From: Pseudomonas laurylsulfatiphila
GTDB lineage: Bacteria; Pseudomonadota; Gammaproteobacteria; Pseudomonadales; Pseudomonadaceae
Direction of reading: 5' to 3'
NCBI RefSeq assembly: GCF_002934665.1
Contig: NZ_NIRS01000005.1
Span: 310,001-374,000, forward strand
DNA length: 64,000 nt
The notes under the pieces were generated by a model, which saw only the letters and a program-made list of their open reading frames with translations, did not search any database and had not been told where the DNA came from. Made by a program: the position numbers and the translations under genes. Below, one piece after another: positions 8,559-17,546 of this stretch; position 1 is the stretch's first letter, and each line of letters starts with the position of its first letter.

Positions 8559-10838
8559 CTAGAGGGGCTTGATCGCCGCCGGATTGATCATCCGCGCCAA
8601 CCCGAGGTTCTTCAGCGCCAGTTGCAGCGAGCTGTGGATAACCTGCGGGTTGTCGATGGTCATCAGCTCGGCCAGTAACTCCCTGGCCTTGCTCAGGTTG
8701 ATCTGGCGCAGCATCCACTTCACCTTCGGCAAGTTGGTGGCGTTCATCGACAGGCTGTCGAAACCCATCGCCATCAACAGCACGGCCGCCGCCGGGTCAC
8801 CGGCCATTTCACCGCAGATGCTCACCGGCTTGCCTTCGGCATGGGCGTCACGCACGACGTTCTGCAAGGCCTGAAGCACCGCCGGGTGCAGGTAGTCGTA
8901 AAGATCGGCGACCCGCGGGTTGTTACGGTCCACGGCCAACAGGTATTGGGTCAGGTCGTTGGAACCGACCGACAGGAAGTCGACTTGCCGCGCCAGTTCC
9001 TTGGTCTGGTACACCGCCGCCGGGATCTCGATCATCACGCCAATCGGCGGCATCGGCACGTCACAGCCTTCGTCGCGCACTTCGCCCCAGGCGCGGTGGA
9101 TCAGGTGCAGCGCTTCTTCCAATTCATGAATGCCGGAGATCATCGGCAGCAGAATGCGCAGGTTGTTCAAGCCTTCGCTGGCCTTGAGCATGGCACGGGT
9201 CTGCACCAGGAAGATTTCCGGGTGGTCGAGGGTGACGCGAATGCCGCGCCAGCCTAGGAACGGGTTGTCTTCCTTGATCGGGAAGTACGACAGTGACTTG
9301 TCGCCACCGATGTCCAGGGTGCGCATGGTCACCGGTTGCGGGTGGAACGCGGCCAGTTGTTCGCGGTAGATCGCCAGTTGTTCCTTTTCGCTCGGGAACC
9401 GCTGGTTGATCATGAACGGCACTTCGGTGCGGTACAGGCCCACGCCTTCGGCACCGCGCTTCTGCGCGCGCGCCACGTCCGCCAGCAGGCCGGTGTTGAC
9501 CCACAGCGGCATGCGGTGGCCATCGACCGTGATACACGGCAGATCACGCAGCGCATCCAGCCCGAGGGCCAGTTGCTTCTCTTCCTCGACCACTTCGGCG
9601 AACTGCTTGCGCAGCACGTCACTCGGGTTGGTGTAGACCTCGCCGTGGTAGCCGTCGACGATCATCTGGATGCCGTCGACCTTGGAGTACGGCAGGTCGA
9701 CCAGACCCATCACGGTCGGGATGCCCATGGCGCGGGCGAGAATGGCAACGTGGGAGTTACCGGAACCGAGCACCGACACCAGGCCGGCCAGCTTGCCTTC
9801 CGGCACCTCGCCGAGCATCGCCGGCGTCAGTTCTTCGCTGACCAGGATGGTGTTGTCGGGGTAGACCAGGGTTTGCTGGCGCTCTTCCTGCAAATAAGCC
9901 AGCAAGCGCCGGCCGAGGTCCTTGACGTCCGAGGCGCGCTCACGCAGGTAAGCGTCGTCCATCAATTCGAAACGGTTGACGTGATCGGTGACCACTTGGC
10001 GCAACGCGCCCTGGGCCCACTGACCGGTCTTGATCACCGTGGTGACTTCGCTGCCCAACGCCGCATCGTCGAGCATCATCAAATAGACGTCGAACAGGGC
10101 CCGCTCTTCGGGGCGCAACTGCGTGGCGAGCTTGGCCGACAACGCGCGCATGTCGGCGCGCACGCCTTCGATGGCGGTCTTGAACAGCCCGAGTTCGGCG
10201 TCGATGTCGGTGATGGTCTTGTCCGGCACCACGTCCAGGTCGGCCGGTGGCAGCATGACCACCGCCGTACCCACTGCCGCACCCGGCGAACCCGGCACGC
10301 CGACGAACTTGGCTTCCTGGATGCCTTTGCCCTGACGACCGAGGCCACGGATCGAGCCGGTGGCTTCGGCGTGGGCGATAACGCCGGCGAGCTGCGCGCT
10401 CATGGTCACGAGGAAGGCTTCTTCACCTTCATCGAACTGGCGACGTTCTTTTTGCTGAATGACCAACACGCCGACGACGCGGCGGTGGTGAATGATCGGC
10501 GCCCCGAGGAATGAGGCGAAGCGCTCTTCACCGGTCTCGGCGAAGTAGCGGTAGCGCGGGTGGTCCGCAGCGTTTTCGAGGTTCAGGGGTTCTTCGCGCG
10601 TACCGACCAGGCCAACCAGACCTTCGTTGGGTGCCATGCTGACTTTGCCGATCGAGCGCTTGTTCAAGCCCTCGGTGGCCATCAGCACGAAGCGGTTGGT
10701 CTCGGGGTCAAGCAGGTAGACCGAGCAGACCTGGCTGCCCATGGCCTCTTTGACGCGCAACACAATAATCCCCAACGCCGCCTTGAGATCCTTGGCGGAG
10801 TTAACTTCCTGGACGATCTTGCGCAGCGTATTGAGCAT
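8559..10838 (-). CDS. ptsP: Phosphoenolpyruvate-protein phosphotransferase PtsP (EI-Ntr)
   Basis: First enzyme of the nitrogen-related phosphotransferase system. It takes phosphate from PEP and passes it to NPr, and so on to PtsN. It has 759 residues: an N-terminal GAF domain (about 15-160), the EI N-terminal and phosphohistidine domains, and the PEP-binding barrel. His363 in LGSGNSHVAILARA is the predicted phosphorylated residue. Cys675 in CGEMAGDP is the conserved active-site Cys. It follows rppH by 20 nt on the same strand, the rppH-ptsP operon known across gammaproteobacteria. EI-Ntr responds to glutamine and 2-oxoglutarate in other species, so nitrogen-state sensing by the GAF domain is the likely input. 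Confidence 0.96.
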   Translation of the reverse strand: MLNTLRKIVQEVNSAKDLKAALGIIVLRVKEAMGSQVCSVYLLDPETNRFVLMATEGLNKRSIGKVSMAPNEGLVGLVGTREEPLNLENAADHPRYRYFAETGEERFASFLGAPIIHHRRVVGVLVIQQKERRQFDEGEEAFLVTMSAQLAGVIAHAEATGSIRGLGRQGKGIQEAKFVGVPGSPGAAVGTAVVMLPPADLDVVPDKTITDIDAELGLFKTAIEGVRADMRALSAKLATQLRPEERALFDVYLMMLDDAALGSEVTTVIKTGQWAQGALRQVVTDHVNRFELMDDAYLRERASDVKDLGRRLLAYLQEERQQTLVYPDNTILVSEELTPAMLGEVPEGKLAGLVSVLGSGNSHVAILARAMGIPTVMGLVDLPYSKVDGIQMIVDGYHGEVYTNPSDVLRKQFAEVVEEEKQLALGLDALRDLPCITVDGHRMPLWVNTGLLADVARAQKRGAEGVGLYRTEVPFMINQRFPSEKEQLAIYREQLAAFHPQPVTMRTLDIGGDKSLSYFPIKEDNPFLGWRGIRVTLDHPEIFLVQTRAMLKASEGLNNLRILLPMISGIHELEEALHLIHRAWGEVRDEGCDVPMPPIGVMIEIPAAVYQTKELARQVDFLSVGSNDLTQYLLAVDRNNPRVADLYDYLHPAVLQALQNVVRDAHAEGKPVSICGEMAGDPAAAVLLMAMGFDSLSMNATNLPKVKWMLRQINLSKARELLAELMTIDNPQVIHSSLQLALKNLGLARMINPAAIKPL

Positions 10839-10860
10839 GGCTCGGGGTCGAACTCCGTCG

Positions 10861-11340
10861 TCAGTCGCGCGCTAAAAGGCGCGGGGCAAGCTCTTTGAGA
10901 GCGCGTCGATACACCTCGCGCTTGAATGTCACCACCTGGCCCAACGGATACCAATAGCTGACCCAGCGCCAGCCATCGAACTCCGGTTTACCGGTCAAAT
11001 CCATCCGCACCCGCTGCTCGTTGGAGACCAGGCGCAGGAGAAACCATTTCTGTTTCTGGCCGATGCACAGCGGTTGGCTGTGGGTACGTACCAGACGTTG
11101 CGGCAAACGATAGCGCAACCAGCCCCGGGTGCAGGCGAGAATTTCAACATCTTCGCGCTCCAGGCCTACTTCTTCGTTCAGCTCGCGGTACAAGGCGTCT
11201 TCCGGCGTCTCTTCGGGGTTGATTCCCCCCTGCGGAAACTGCCAGGCATCTTGATTGATTCGGCGAGCCCATAGCACCTGGCCGGCGTCATTCGTCAGAA
11301 TGATCCCGACATTGGGGCGAAAACCATCGGGGTCGATCAC
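10861..11340 (-). CDS. rppH: RNA pyrophosphohydrolase (Nudix)
   Basis: Removes pyrophosphate from 5'-triphosphate RNAs and so starts RNase E-dependent decay. The start is the GTG at 11338-11340, giving 159 residues beginning MIDPDGFRPNVGII. A longer in-frame reading from 11382 would add an atypical 14-residue tail. The Nudix box runs from Gly38 to Leu60 and matches GX5EX7REUXEEXGU, with E44, R52, E53, E56 and E57. The C-terminus VVTFKREVYRRALKEL is family-typical. It is directly upstream of ptsP and divergent from the HAD phosphatase. Confidence 0.96.
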   Translation of the reverse strand: MIDPDGFRPNVGIILTNDAGQVLWARRINQDAWQFPQGGINPEETPEDALYRELNEEVGLEREDVEILACTRGWLRYRLPQRLVRTHSQPLCIGQKQKWFLLRLVSNEQRVRMDLTGKPEFDGWRWVSYWYPLGQVVTFKREVYRRALKELAPRLLARD

Positions 11341-11483
11341 GGCAACAACCTCGCAAACGCATGTCGCCGCATTGTTCCACAAAGGTTGTTAAGGCGGCAA
11401 CGAAGGTTCCTACCTTATGTGCACTCTTGTGAAAAGACCGTATTCTTGTCGCCTTTTTACTGACTTTTCAGCGGGTAACTGCA

Positions 11484-12140
11484 ATGCGCCTGGCTTTATT
11501 CGATTTGGACAACACCCTTCTGGGCGGTGACAGCGATCACGCCTGGGGCGATTACCTGTGCGAGCGCGGCTTTCTCGACGCCGTCGCCTACAAGGCGCGC
11601 AACGATGAGTTCTACCAGGATTACCTGGCCGGAAAACTGGATAACGCTGCTTACCTGAACTTCTGCCTGGAAGTCCTCGGGCGCACCGAAATGGCTACGC
11701 TGGATCAGTGGCACAGCGACTACATGCGCGACTGCATCGAACCGATCGTGCTGCCCAAGGCTATCGAGTTGCTGGCCAAGCACCGCGCCGCCGGCGACAA
11801 ACTGGTGATCATCACCGCCACCAACCGCTTCGTCACCGGGCCGATCGCCGAGCGCCTGGGCGTCGAAACCCTGATCGCCACCGAATGCGAAATGGTCGAC
11901 GGCCGCTACACCGGACGCAGCACCGATGTGCCGTGCTTCCGCGAAGGCAAGGTGACGCGGTTGAATCGCTGGCTGGAAGAAACCGGGTTTACGCTGGAAG
12001 ACAGCTACTTCTATAGCGACTCGATGAATGATTTGCCGTTGCTGGAGCAGGTGACGAATCCGGTGGCGGTTGATCCGGACCCGAATCTGCGGGCCGAGGC
12101 TGAGAAGCGTGGGTGGCCGGTGATTTCGTTGCGCGACTGA
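11484..12140 (+). CDS. HAD-superfamily phosphatase (HAD-IB, SerB-like)
   Basis: A 218-residue cytoplasmic HAD hydrolase of the IB (SerB-like) group. Motif I is FDLDNTLL with the nucleophile Asp7 and general acid Asp9, motif II is the Thr in ITATN, and motif IV is YSDSMNDLPLL. A helical cap domain lies between motifs I and II. The equivalent gene beside rppH in P. aeruginosa (PA0335) has, as I recall, been linked to histidinol phosphate dephosphorylation. That would fill a gap in Pseudomonas histidine synthesis, but I cannot confirm it from this sequence. It is divergent from rppH. Confidence 0.85.
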   Translation: MRLALFDLDNTLLGGDSDHAWGDYLCERGFLDAVAYKARNDEFYQDYLAGKLDNAAYLNFCLEVLGRTEMATLDQWHSDYMRDCIEPIVLPKAIELLAKHRAAGDKLVIITATNRFVTGPIAERLGVETLIATECEMVDGRYTGRSTDVPCFREGKVTRLNRWLEETGFTLEDSYFYSDSMNDLPLLEQVTNPVAVDPDPNLRAEAEKRGWPVISLRD

Positions 12141-12150
12141 TATCGCTTTA

Positions 12151-12252
12151 CTGTAGGAGCGAGCTTGCTCGCGAAAAACTCAAGATCGCTGCGGGGCGTC
12201 AGGCGCCCCGCGTTTTCGTTAACGCCCATCGCGAGCAGGCTCGCTCCTACAC
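12151..12252. repeat. REPIN, 'gcgagcttgctcgc' type with inner hairpin (102 bp)
   Basis: Inverted REP pair, 102 bp. The loop contains a perfect 8-bp inner stem GCGGGGCG/CGCCCCGC (12191-12198 and 12204-12211). The right arm overlaps the last codons of the convergent membrane-protein gene and supplies its stop codon. Confidence 0.9.
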
Positions 12253-12672
12253 AGGCTTGGCGCCCATCAACCCGGCAATGGCGACAAAACAGACAAAACT
12301 GAACAACGCCAGGGCAAAGGTAAATTTACCCACGCCACCCGGCGCCTTGCGCAGCTTGTTCAAGCGCACCAACAACCAGAACCACGCCAACGCCGCCACG
12401 GTGTACAGCACACTGGAGGCCAGCAACCAGGTCTGACCCAACGGCCATCCCACCAGGTGCACCATCCACCAGCCGGTAAACGGCATGCTCAGCAGCGCCA
12501 GCCCCATCAACAGCCAGACAAATACACGTGGCCGTTGCAGGGTGCGGCTTCCCGCCGTTGCATCACCCTTGCGCCGCGCAAGCAAAACCCAGACGCCCAG
12601 GCCCAGCGCACAAGCCAGCAGTACAACGGTTGCCACCATGTGCGCCGCTTTCAGGGCAGTTAACGTTTCCAT
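12247..12672 (-). CDS. Small integral membrane protein, DUF2269-like
   Basis: A 141-residue protein with about four membrane helices (roughly 5-30, 49-70, 78-100 and 117-138). The N-terminus LKAAHMVATVVLLACALG resembles the HxxG-type first helix of DUF2269 predicted membrane proteins, with a possible haem- or metal-binding His. No function is known. The last Val codon and the TAG stop lie inside the right REP of the adjoining REPIN, so the C-terminus is shaped by the repeat. It is downstream of ilvA on the same strand, with a 39-nt gap. Confidence 0.8.
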   Translation of the reverse strand: METLTALKAAHMVATVVLLACALGLGVWVLLARRKGDATAGSRTLQRPRVFVWLLMGLALLSMPFTGWWMVHLVGWPLGQTWLLASSVLYTVAALAWFWLLVRLNKLRKAPGGVGKFTFALALFSFVCFVAIAGLMGAKPV

Positions 12673-12711
12673 TGTTCGATTTCCTTATGACCTGCCCAAC
12701 AGCGTAGCCCC

Positions 12712-14226
12712 TCAGCCAAGAAACAGCTGATAGGCCGGGTTGTCGCTTTCATCCCAGTACGGATAACCGATTTCTTCCAGCGCCGCCGGCACCAGGTGGC
12801 GTTCATCGTGCGGCACTTGCAGACCCGCGACGACCCGGCCATCCGCCGCGCCATGGTTACGGTAATGGAACATCGAGATGTTCCAGCGCCCGCCGAGTTT
12901 GTTGAGGAAGTTGAACAACGCCCCCGGACGCTCCGGGAATTCGAAACGCAGGATCACTTCGTCGACCACATGTGCCGCACGCCCGCCGACCATGTGGCGG
13001 ATGTGCAACTTGGCCAGTTCATTGTCGGTCAGGTCCAGCACCGGGAAACCTTGTTCGCTCAGACTGGCGATCAGGGCGCTGCGCGGGTCGTTTTCCGGGT
13101 GGGTCTGCACGCCGACAAAGATGTGCGCTTCGCTGCCGGTGTTGTAGCGATAGTTGAATTCGGTGATCTGGCGCTTGCCGATGGCTTCGCAGAACGCCTT
13201 GAAGCTGCCCGGCTTCTCGGGAATGGTCACGGCGATGATCGCTTCGCGGCCCTCGCCCAGCTCCGCACGCTCGGCGACGTGGCGCAGGCGGTCGAAGTTG
13301 ACGTTGGCCCCGGAGTCGATGGCGACGAAGGTCTGGCCGCTGACGCCGCGCTGCTCGACATACTTCTTGATCCCGGCCACGCCCAAGGCGCCGGCAGGTT
13401 CGGTGATCGAGCGGGTATCGTCGTAGATATCCTTGATGGCAGCACAGATTTCATCGGTGCTGACGGTGATCACTTCATCGACATAGTCCTTGCAGATGTC
13501 AAAGGTGTGCTGACCGATCTGAGCCACCGCAACACCGTCGGCGAAGATGCCCACGGTCGGCAACACCACACGCTCGCCCGCCGCCATGGCGGCTTGCAGG
13601 CAATTGGAGTCATCCGGCTCGACACCGATGATCTTGATGTCAGGGCGCAGGTACTTCACGTATGCCGCAATGCCGGCGATCAGGCCGCCACCACCCACCG
13701 GGACGAAAATCGCATCCAGTGGCTGCGGGTGCTGGCGCAGAATCTCCATCGCCACGGTGCCCTGCCCGGCAATGGTGTGGGGATCGTCATACGGGTGAAT
13801 GTAGACGTAGCCTTTTTCATCGACCAGTTTCAGCGAGTAAGCCAGGGCTTCCGGGAACGAATCGCCGTGCAGCACCACTTTACCGCCGCGCGAGCGCACG
13901 CCTTCGACCTTGATCTCCGGGGTGGTCTTTGGCATGACGATGGTCGCTTTCACACCCAGCACCTTCGCCGCCAGGGCCAGGCCTTGCGCATGGTTGCCCG
14001 CCGAAGCCGTCACTACGCCGCGGGCGCGCTCTTCGTCGCTCAGCTGGGTCAACTTGTTGTAGGCGCCGCGAATCTTGAAGGAGAACACCGGCTGCAAGTC
14101 TTCGCGCTTGAGCCAAATGCTGTTGCCCAGCCGCTCGGAAAGCTGGCGGGCAGACTGCAGCGGGGTTTCTACGGCAACGTCATAAACGCGCGAGGTGAGG
14201 ATCTTTTTGACGTACTGTTCAAGCAT
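12712..14226 (-). CDS. ilvA: Biosynthetic threonine ammonia-lyase (threonine dehydratase)
   Basis: Converts L-threonine to 2-oxobutanoate and ammonia, the committed step of isoleucine synthesis. It has 504 residues: a PLP-dependent fold-II catalytic domain (about 1-320) and two C-terminal ACT-like regulatory domains (about 325-500) expected to give isoleucine inhibition and valine activation. The Schiff-base lysine is Lys51 in FSFKIRGAYNK. The PLP-phosphate glycine loop is PVGGGGLIAG. It is divergent from rpiA, the order seen at the P. aeruginosa ilvA1-rpiA locus. Confidence 0.96.
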   Translation of the reverse strand: MLEQYVKKILTSRVYDVAVETPLQSARQLSERLGNSIWLKREDLQPVFSFKIRGAYNKLTQLSDEERARGVVTASAGNHAQGLALAAKVLGVKATIVMPKTTPEIKVEGVRSRGGKVVLHGDSFPEALAYSLKLVDEKGYVYIHPYDDPHTIAGQGTVAMEILRQHPQPLDAIFVPVGGGGLIAGIAAYVKYLRPDIKIIGVEPDDSNCLQAAMAAGERVVLPTVGIFADGVAVAQIGQHTFDICKDYVDEVITVSTDEICAAIKDIYDDTRSITEPAGALGVAGIKKYVEQRGVSGQTFVAIDSGANVNFDRLRHVAERAELGEGREAIIAVTIPEKPGSFKAFCEAIGKRQITEFNYRYNTGSEAHIFVGVQTHPENDPRSALIASLSEQGFPVLDLTDNELAKLHIRHMVGGRAAHVVDEVILRFEFPERPGALFNFLNKLGGRWNISMFHYRNHGAADGRVVAGLQVPHDERHLVPAALEEIGYPYWDESDNPAYQLFLG

Positions 14227-14334
14227 CGGAAAGCATCACTGAGCGGGTTGGGCGGGACCAAGGAGTCTAACCCGGCTTTCGGCCGCACGACCACACTAAA
14301 CCGGTGGTTTTAAAACGCCGAGAGAGTTCATTAC

Positions 14335-14436
14335 CTGTAGGAGCGAGCTTGCTCGCGAAAAAACCAATGGCGCCGCTGGGTGTCTGGTTTCACGCGTTAT
14401 CGTTCACGACCATCGCGAGCAAGCTCGCTCCTACAG
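14335..14436. repeat. REPIN, 'gcgagcttgctcgc' type (102 bp)
   Basis: Inverted REP pair, exactly 102 bp, with a loop related to those at 12151, 29805 and 35108. The inner stem is poorer than in those copies. It fills most of the ilvA-rpiA divergent gap; the remainder holds the rpiA promoter. Confidence 0.9.
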
Positions 14437-14480
14437 TTGTCGGGGCAGCAGGTATACACATCCGACCCGCCAATCGGGCA

Positions 14481-14509
14481 ATGACCTTCCCCGCCCCGGG
14501 GCCTATAAT
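14481..14509 (+). promoter_or_regulatory. Predicted sigma-70 promoter of rpiA
   Basis: ATGACC at 14481-14486 and a consensus TATAAT at 14504-14509 are separated by 17 bp. The start codon lies 39 bp after the -10 element. This fits constitutive housekeeping expression of rpiA. Confidence 0.75.
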
Positions 14510-14548
14510 GCCGGCCTTTCGTTCCCTCCTCGGCACTCCGGAGCCCGC

Positions 14549-15223
14549 ATGAACCAGGATCAACTCAAACAGGCAGTGGCCCAGGCCGCCGTCGACTTCA
14601 TCCTTCCGAAACTCGACGACAAGAGCATCGTCGGGGTCGGCACCGGCTCCACCGCCAACTGCTTCATCGATGCCCTGGCGCAGCACAAGGGCGCATTCGA
14701 TGGCGCCGTCGCCAGTTCCGAAGCCACCGCCGCGCGCCTCAAGGGCCACGGGATTCCGGTGTACGAACTGAACACCGTCAGCGACCTGGAGTTCTATGTC
14801 GACGGCGCCGATGAAAGCGACGAGCACCTGAACCTGATCAAGGGCGGCGGCGCCGCCCTGACCCGCGAGAAGATCGTCGCGGCCGTGGCCAAGACGTTCA
14901 TCTGCATCGCCGATGCCAGCAAACTGGTGCCGGTCCTCGGTACTTTCCCGCTGCCGGTGGAAGTCATCCCGATGGCCCGCAGCCATGTAGCCCGCGAACT
15001 GGTGAAGCTCGGTGGCGACCCGGTTTACCGCGAAGGCGTGCTAACCGACAACGGCAACATCATCCTCGACGTGTTCAACATGCAGATCACCAACCCGGTG
15101 GAGCTGGAGACACGGATCAACGCGATCGTCGGCGTGGTCACCAATGGTTTGTTCGCGGCGCGTCCGGCGGATCTGTTGCTGCTGGGTACCAGTGAAGGCG
15201 TGAAGACCCTGCGCGCCGAGTAA
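14549..15223 (+). CDS. rpiA: Ribose-5-phosphate isomerase A
   Basis: Interconverts ribose 5-phosphate and ribulose 5-phosphate in the non-oxidative pentose phosphate pathway. It has 224 residues, the usual length. The phosphate loop VGTGSTANCF (about 31-40), the DGADE motif and the active-site region KGGGAALTREKI are all present. A clear sigma-70 promoter lies upstream. It is divergent from ilvA. Confidence 0.97.
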   Translation: MNQDQLKQAVAQAAVDFILPKLDDKSIVGVGTGSTANCFIDALAQHKGAFDGAVASSEATAARLKGHGIPVYELNTVSDLEFYVDGADESDEHLNLIKGGGAALTREKIVAAVAKTFICIADASKLVPVLGTFPLPVEVIPMARSHVARELVKLGGDPVYREGVLTDNGNIILDVFNMQITNPVELETRINAIVGVVTNGLFAARPADLLLLGTSEGVKTLRAE

Positions 15224-15260
15224 GCCAGGCCTTCCACATATTTGTGGACAGATGAAATAC

Positions 15261-15352
15261 CTGTGGGAGCGAGCCTGCTCGCGATGGGGGCGTGTCAGCC
15301 AACAAAGATATTGAATGACACACCGCTTTCGCGAGCAGGCTCGCTCCCACAT
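15261..15352. repeat. REPIN, 'gcgagcctgctcgc' type
   Basis: Inverted REP pair of 92 bp between the convergent rpiA and the first SdiA-regulated-type gene. The inner arms GTGTCA...TGACAC extend the symmetry. Confidence 0.9.
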
Positions 15353-15369
15353 TTGTTTTGTGGTGTCGG

Positions 15370-16287
15370 TTAGAGTTGCGTGGGTTTCTTGAACACGTAA
15401 AACAGGTTCGGCTCGCTGACGAGGTACAGCGTACCGTCGTCGTCCACAGCGATCCCCTCCGCTTGCGGCACGGTTTTCTGCAGGCCCTGGCGCCCCTTGC
15501 CCAACGACATTGTGCTCAGCGGACGCCCGCTCACATCCAGCTCCAGAATCAACCGCGACTCATCCGACAGCGCCAGCAAATGCCCGCTGCGCTCGTCGTA
15601 TTGCAGGCTCGACAGATCCCGCACGAACATCCCGGCATCACGCTTGGGGTCGTTGATCACGTGTACCGAGTAGGATTCTTCAGGATTGAAGCGCGGGAAA
15701 CCGTGCACCTCGTAGATCAGCATCGGGTTGCGCTCCTTGGCGACGAACAGGCGCTTGCCCACAGAATCGTAAGCCAGGCCCTCGAAACCCTTGTTGCCGC
15801 CCATGTGGACGCCGATGGTCATCTGCTCGGCGTCTGCCGCATCGACGAAAGTAGTGTCCTGCTCCAGACGAATCTTGATCAGCCGCTGCTGGCTTTCATC
15901 AGTGACCACATAGGTGTCCTCACTGATGAACTCCACCGCCTCCGGATCGCCGAAACCGACCAGCGCCACACGGCGCAAAATCCTGCCGTCGAGGGACAAC
16001 TCGATCAGCTCGCTGTGTTTGTTGGTGACGGTGAACAGGCTTTTGCGCACCGGGTCGTAGGTCAACGCTGAAACGTTGTCCGCCAGGCCATCGATCACCT
16101 GCGCTTCGGTCACGACCCGGTATTGGTCAAGGCCCATGGATTGGGAGCTCACCGGCTGCCACAGCGTATGCAGATTGAACCAGGCACGCTCGAACAGACG
16201 CAGGTATTGGCCGAACGCAACCAAGGCGATCAGCGAGATCACCGACAGGATCAGAATCAGGGATTTTGGGCGGGCAAATCGACGCAT
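15370..16287 (-). CDS. SdiA-regulated domain protein, membrane-anchored (paralog A)
   Basis: A 305-residue protein with one N-terminal membrane helix (about 10-28). The rest is predicted to be periplasmic, made of beta-propeller-like repeats (LTYDPVRKSLF, GLAYDSVGKRLF, SLQYDERSGHLL). It ends with the family's shared segment GTLYLVSEPNLFYVFKK. The SdiA-regulated family has no settled function; YjiK of E. coli is a member. A paralog of almost the same length lies immediately upstream on the same strand, separated by a REP element, which points to tandem duplication. Confidence 0.82.
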   Translation of the reverse strand: MRRFARPKSLILILSVISLIALVAFGQYLRLFERAWFNLHTLWQPVSSQSMGLDQYRVVTEAQVIDGLADNVSALTYDPVRKSLFTVTNKHSELIELSLDGRILRRVALVGFGDPEAVEFISEDTYVVTDESQQRLIKIRLEQDTTFVDAADAEQMTIGVHMGGNKGFEGLAYDSVGKRLFVAKERNPMLIYEVHGFPRFNPEESYSVHVINDPKRDAGMFVRDLSSLQYDERSGHLLALSDESRLILELDVSGRPLSTMSLGKGRQGLQKTVPQAEGIAVDDDGTLYLVSEPNLFYVFKKPTQL

Positions 16288-16377
16288 TCGGGTGGGCTCA
16301 GGGTCAAAACAGGCGGATGAAATATCACGCCCGTCTGAACTGAAGCTTAATGGCCGCGGGCCCTTTACGTATACGCG

Positions 16378-16466
16378 CAGGAGCTGCCGCAGGCTGCGAT
16401 CTTTTGATCTTAAGCGATTTGGTAGACGCCAAAGTCAAAAGATCGCAGCCTGCGGCAGCTCCTACA
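16378..16466. repeat. REPIN of the 'gctgccgcaggctgcgatcttt' family
   Basis: Inverted pair of a different, longer REP with the core AGCTGCCGCAGGCTGCGATC followed by TTTTGATC. It is 89 bp and lies between the two SdiA-regulated-type paralogs. The same family recurs at 52785 and 54315. Confidence 0.88.
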
Positions 16467-16474
16467 CGGAGGCA

Positions 16475-17401
16475 TTACCTCTGTTTTTCGAAGCGATAAA
16501 ACAGGTTCGGCTCACTCACCATGTACAGCGTGCCCGCTTCATCCATGGTCACGCCTTCGGCGCGCGGAATGGTATTTTTCAGGCCGTTGAAGCCACGCAG
16601 CAGGGTGATGAAACTGACCTGCTCGCCATTCTTGTCCAGCTCCAGCAACAGGTGCGAGTCGGCGGACAGCGCCAGCATGTGGCCGGTTCGCGGGTCGATG
16701 GCCAGCGCCGACAGGTTGCGCATGTCCAGTGCATGACTGGCCAGCTTCAGCTTGTCGCCGGTCAGGACCTTGCCGTCACCCTTCCAGGTAAACAATGCCG
16801 GCGGGCGCTCTTCACCCAACACCAGTTGCTGATTGCGCGGATCCCAGGTAACAGCCTCAAAGGCTTTGTTCTGATCTTTGGAAGGGCCGAGGTCGTATTT
16901 CGGGAAGTCGGCGATGTTCAGTTCGCGGGTGTCGGCATCGACCTTGACGATAGCGATCAGATGCTCGCGCTCATCGACAATGGCCAGTCGGCCGTCGCCC
17001 AGCACGGTGACGCCCTCAGGGTTGCTCCAGCCGACCAATGGCATTTTGCGCAGCACATCACCCTGCAGGTTCAACTCGACCAGGAAGGGGTTCTTGCCCA
17101 TGACCGAAAACAGGGTCTTGGTCTGAGGGTCATAGGCCACGTCCGATGCTTCGTCCTTCTCCATGCCCGGCAACGGCTTGGCATCGATCACCGCCCGATA
17201 GTCCGGCAGCCAGATACTGGCCTGACGCTCGGCCGGGCTTTTGAATTGCTCTTTCACCCAGAGCACGCCCCGCGCATCCCAGTGCATGGCAAATGCAACG
17301 CCGTAGGCGACAACGGCCACCAACAAAAGCCAGGTGTGCCAACGCAGGGCGAAACGTGAGCGGCGGGCAGGTTTAAGCGCGGATAGCGGAGGAGTGGCCA
17401 T
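16475..17401 (-). CDS. SdiA-regulated domain protein, membrane-anchored (paralog B)
   Basis: A 308-residue protein with an N-terminal basic stretch, one membrane helix (about 21-42) and a predicted periplasmic beta-propeller-like domain (DVAYDPQTKTLFSV, AVTWDPRNQQLVLG, ALAIDPRTGHMLAL). Its end, GTLYMVSEPNLFYRFEK, closely matches paralog A. The two genes have diverged well beyond recent duplication but keep the same architecture. The role is unknown. Confidence 0.82.
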   Translation of the reverse strand: MATPPLSALKPARRSRFALRWHTWLLLVAVVAYGVAFAMHWDARGVLWVKEQFKSPAERQASIWLPDYRAVIDAKPLPGMEKDEASDVAYDPQTKTLFSVMGKNPFLVELNLQGDVLRKMPLVGWSNPEGVTVLGDGRLAIVDEREHLIAIVKVDADTRELNIADFPKYDLGPSKDQNKAFEAVTWDPRNQQLVLGEERPPALFTWKGDGKVLTGDKLKLASHALDMRNLSALAIDPRTGHMLALSADSHLLLELDKNGEQVSFITLLRGFNGLKNTIPRAEGVTMDEAGTLYMVSEPNLFYRFEKQR

Positions 17402-17440
17402 TGGGGAATGCGTTCCAGAAATTCAGGCTAGGGGTAATGG

Positions 17441-17532
17441 CTGTAGGAGCTGGCTTGCCAGCGAAAGCGGTGTAACAGTCAACATGGATGTTGAATGCTG
17501 AGGCCTCTTCGCTGGCAAGCCAGCTCCTACAG
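17441..17532. repeat. REPIN, 'ctggcttgccag' type
   Basis: Inverted REP pair of 92 bp with an inner stem TCAACAT/ATGTTGA in the loop. It lies between the FAH-family gene and the second SdiA-regulated-type gene. Confidence 0.9.
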
Positions 17533-17546
17533 GGGGCAGCGGTAGA

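Noticed and set aside
12796..14313. A 505-codon plus-strand frame opposite ilvA
   Set aside because: Antisense shadow of ilvA with low-complexity His/Asp/Gly composition; no domain or ribosome-binding site.
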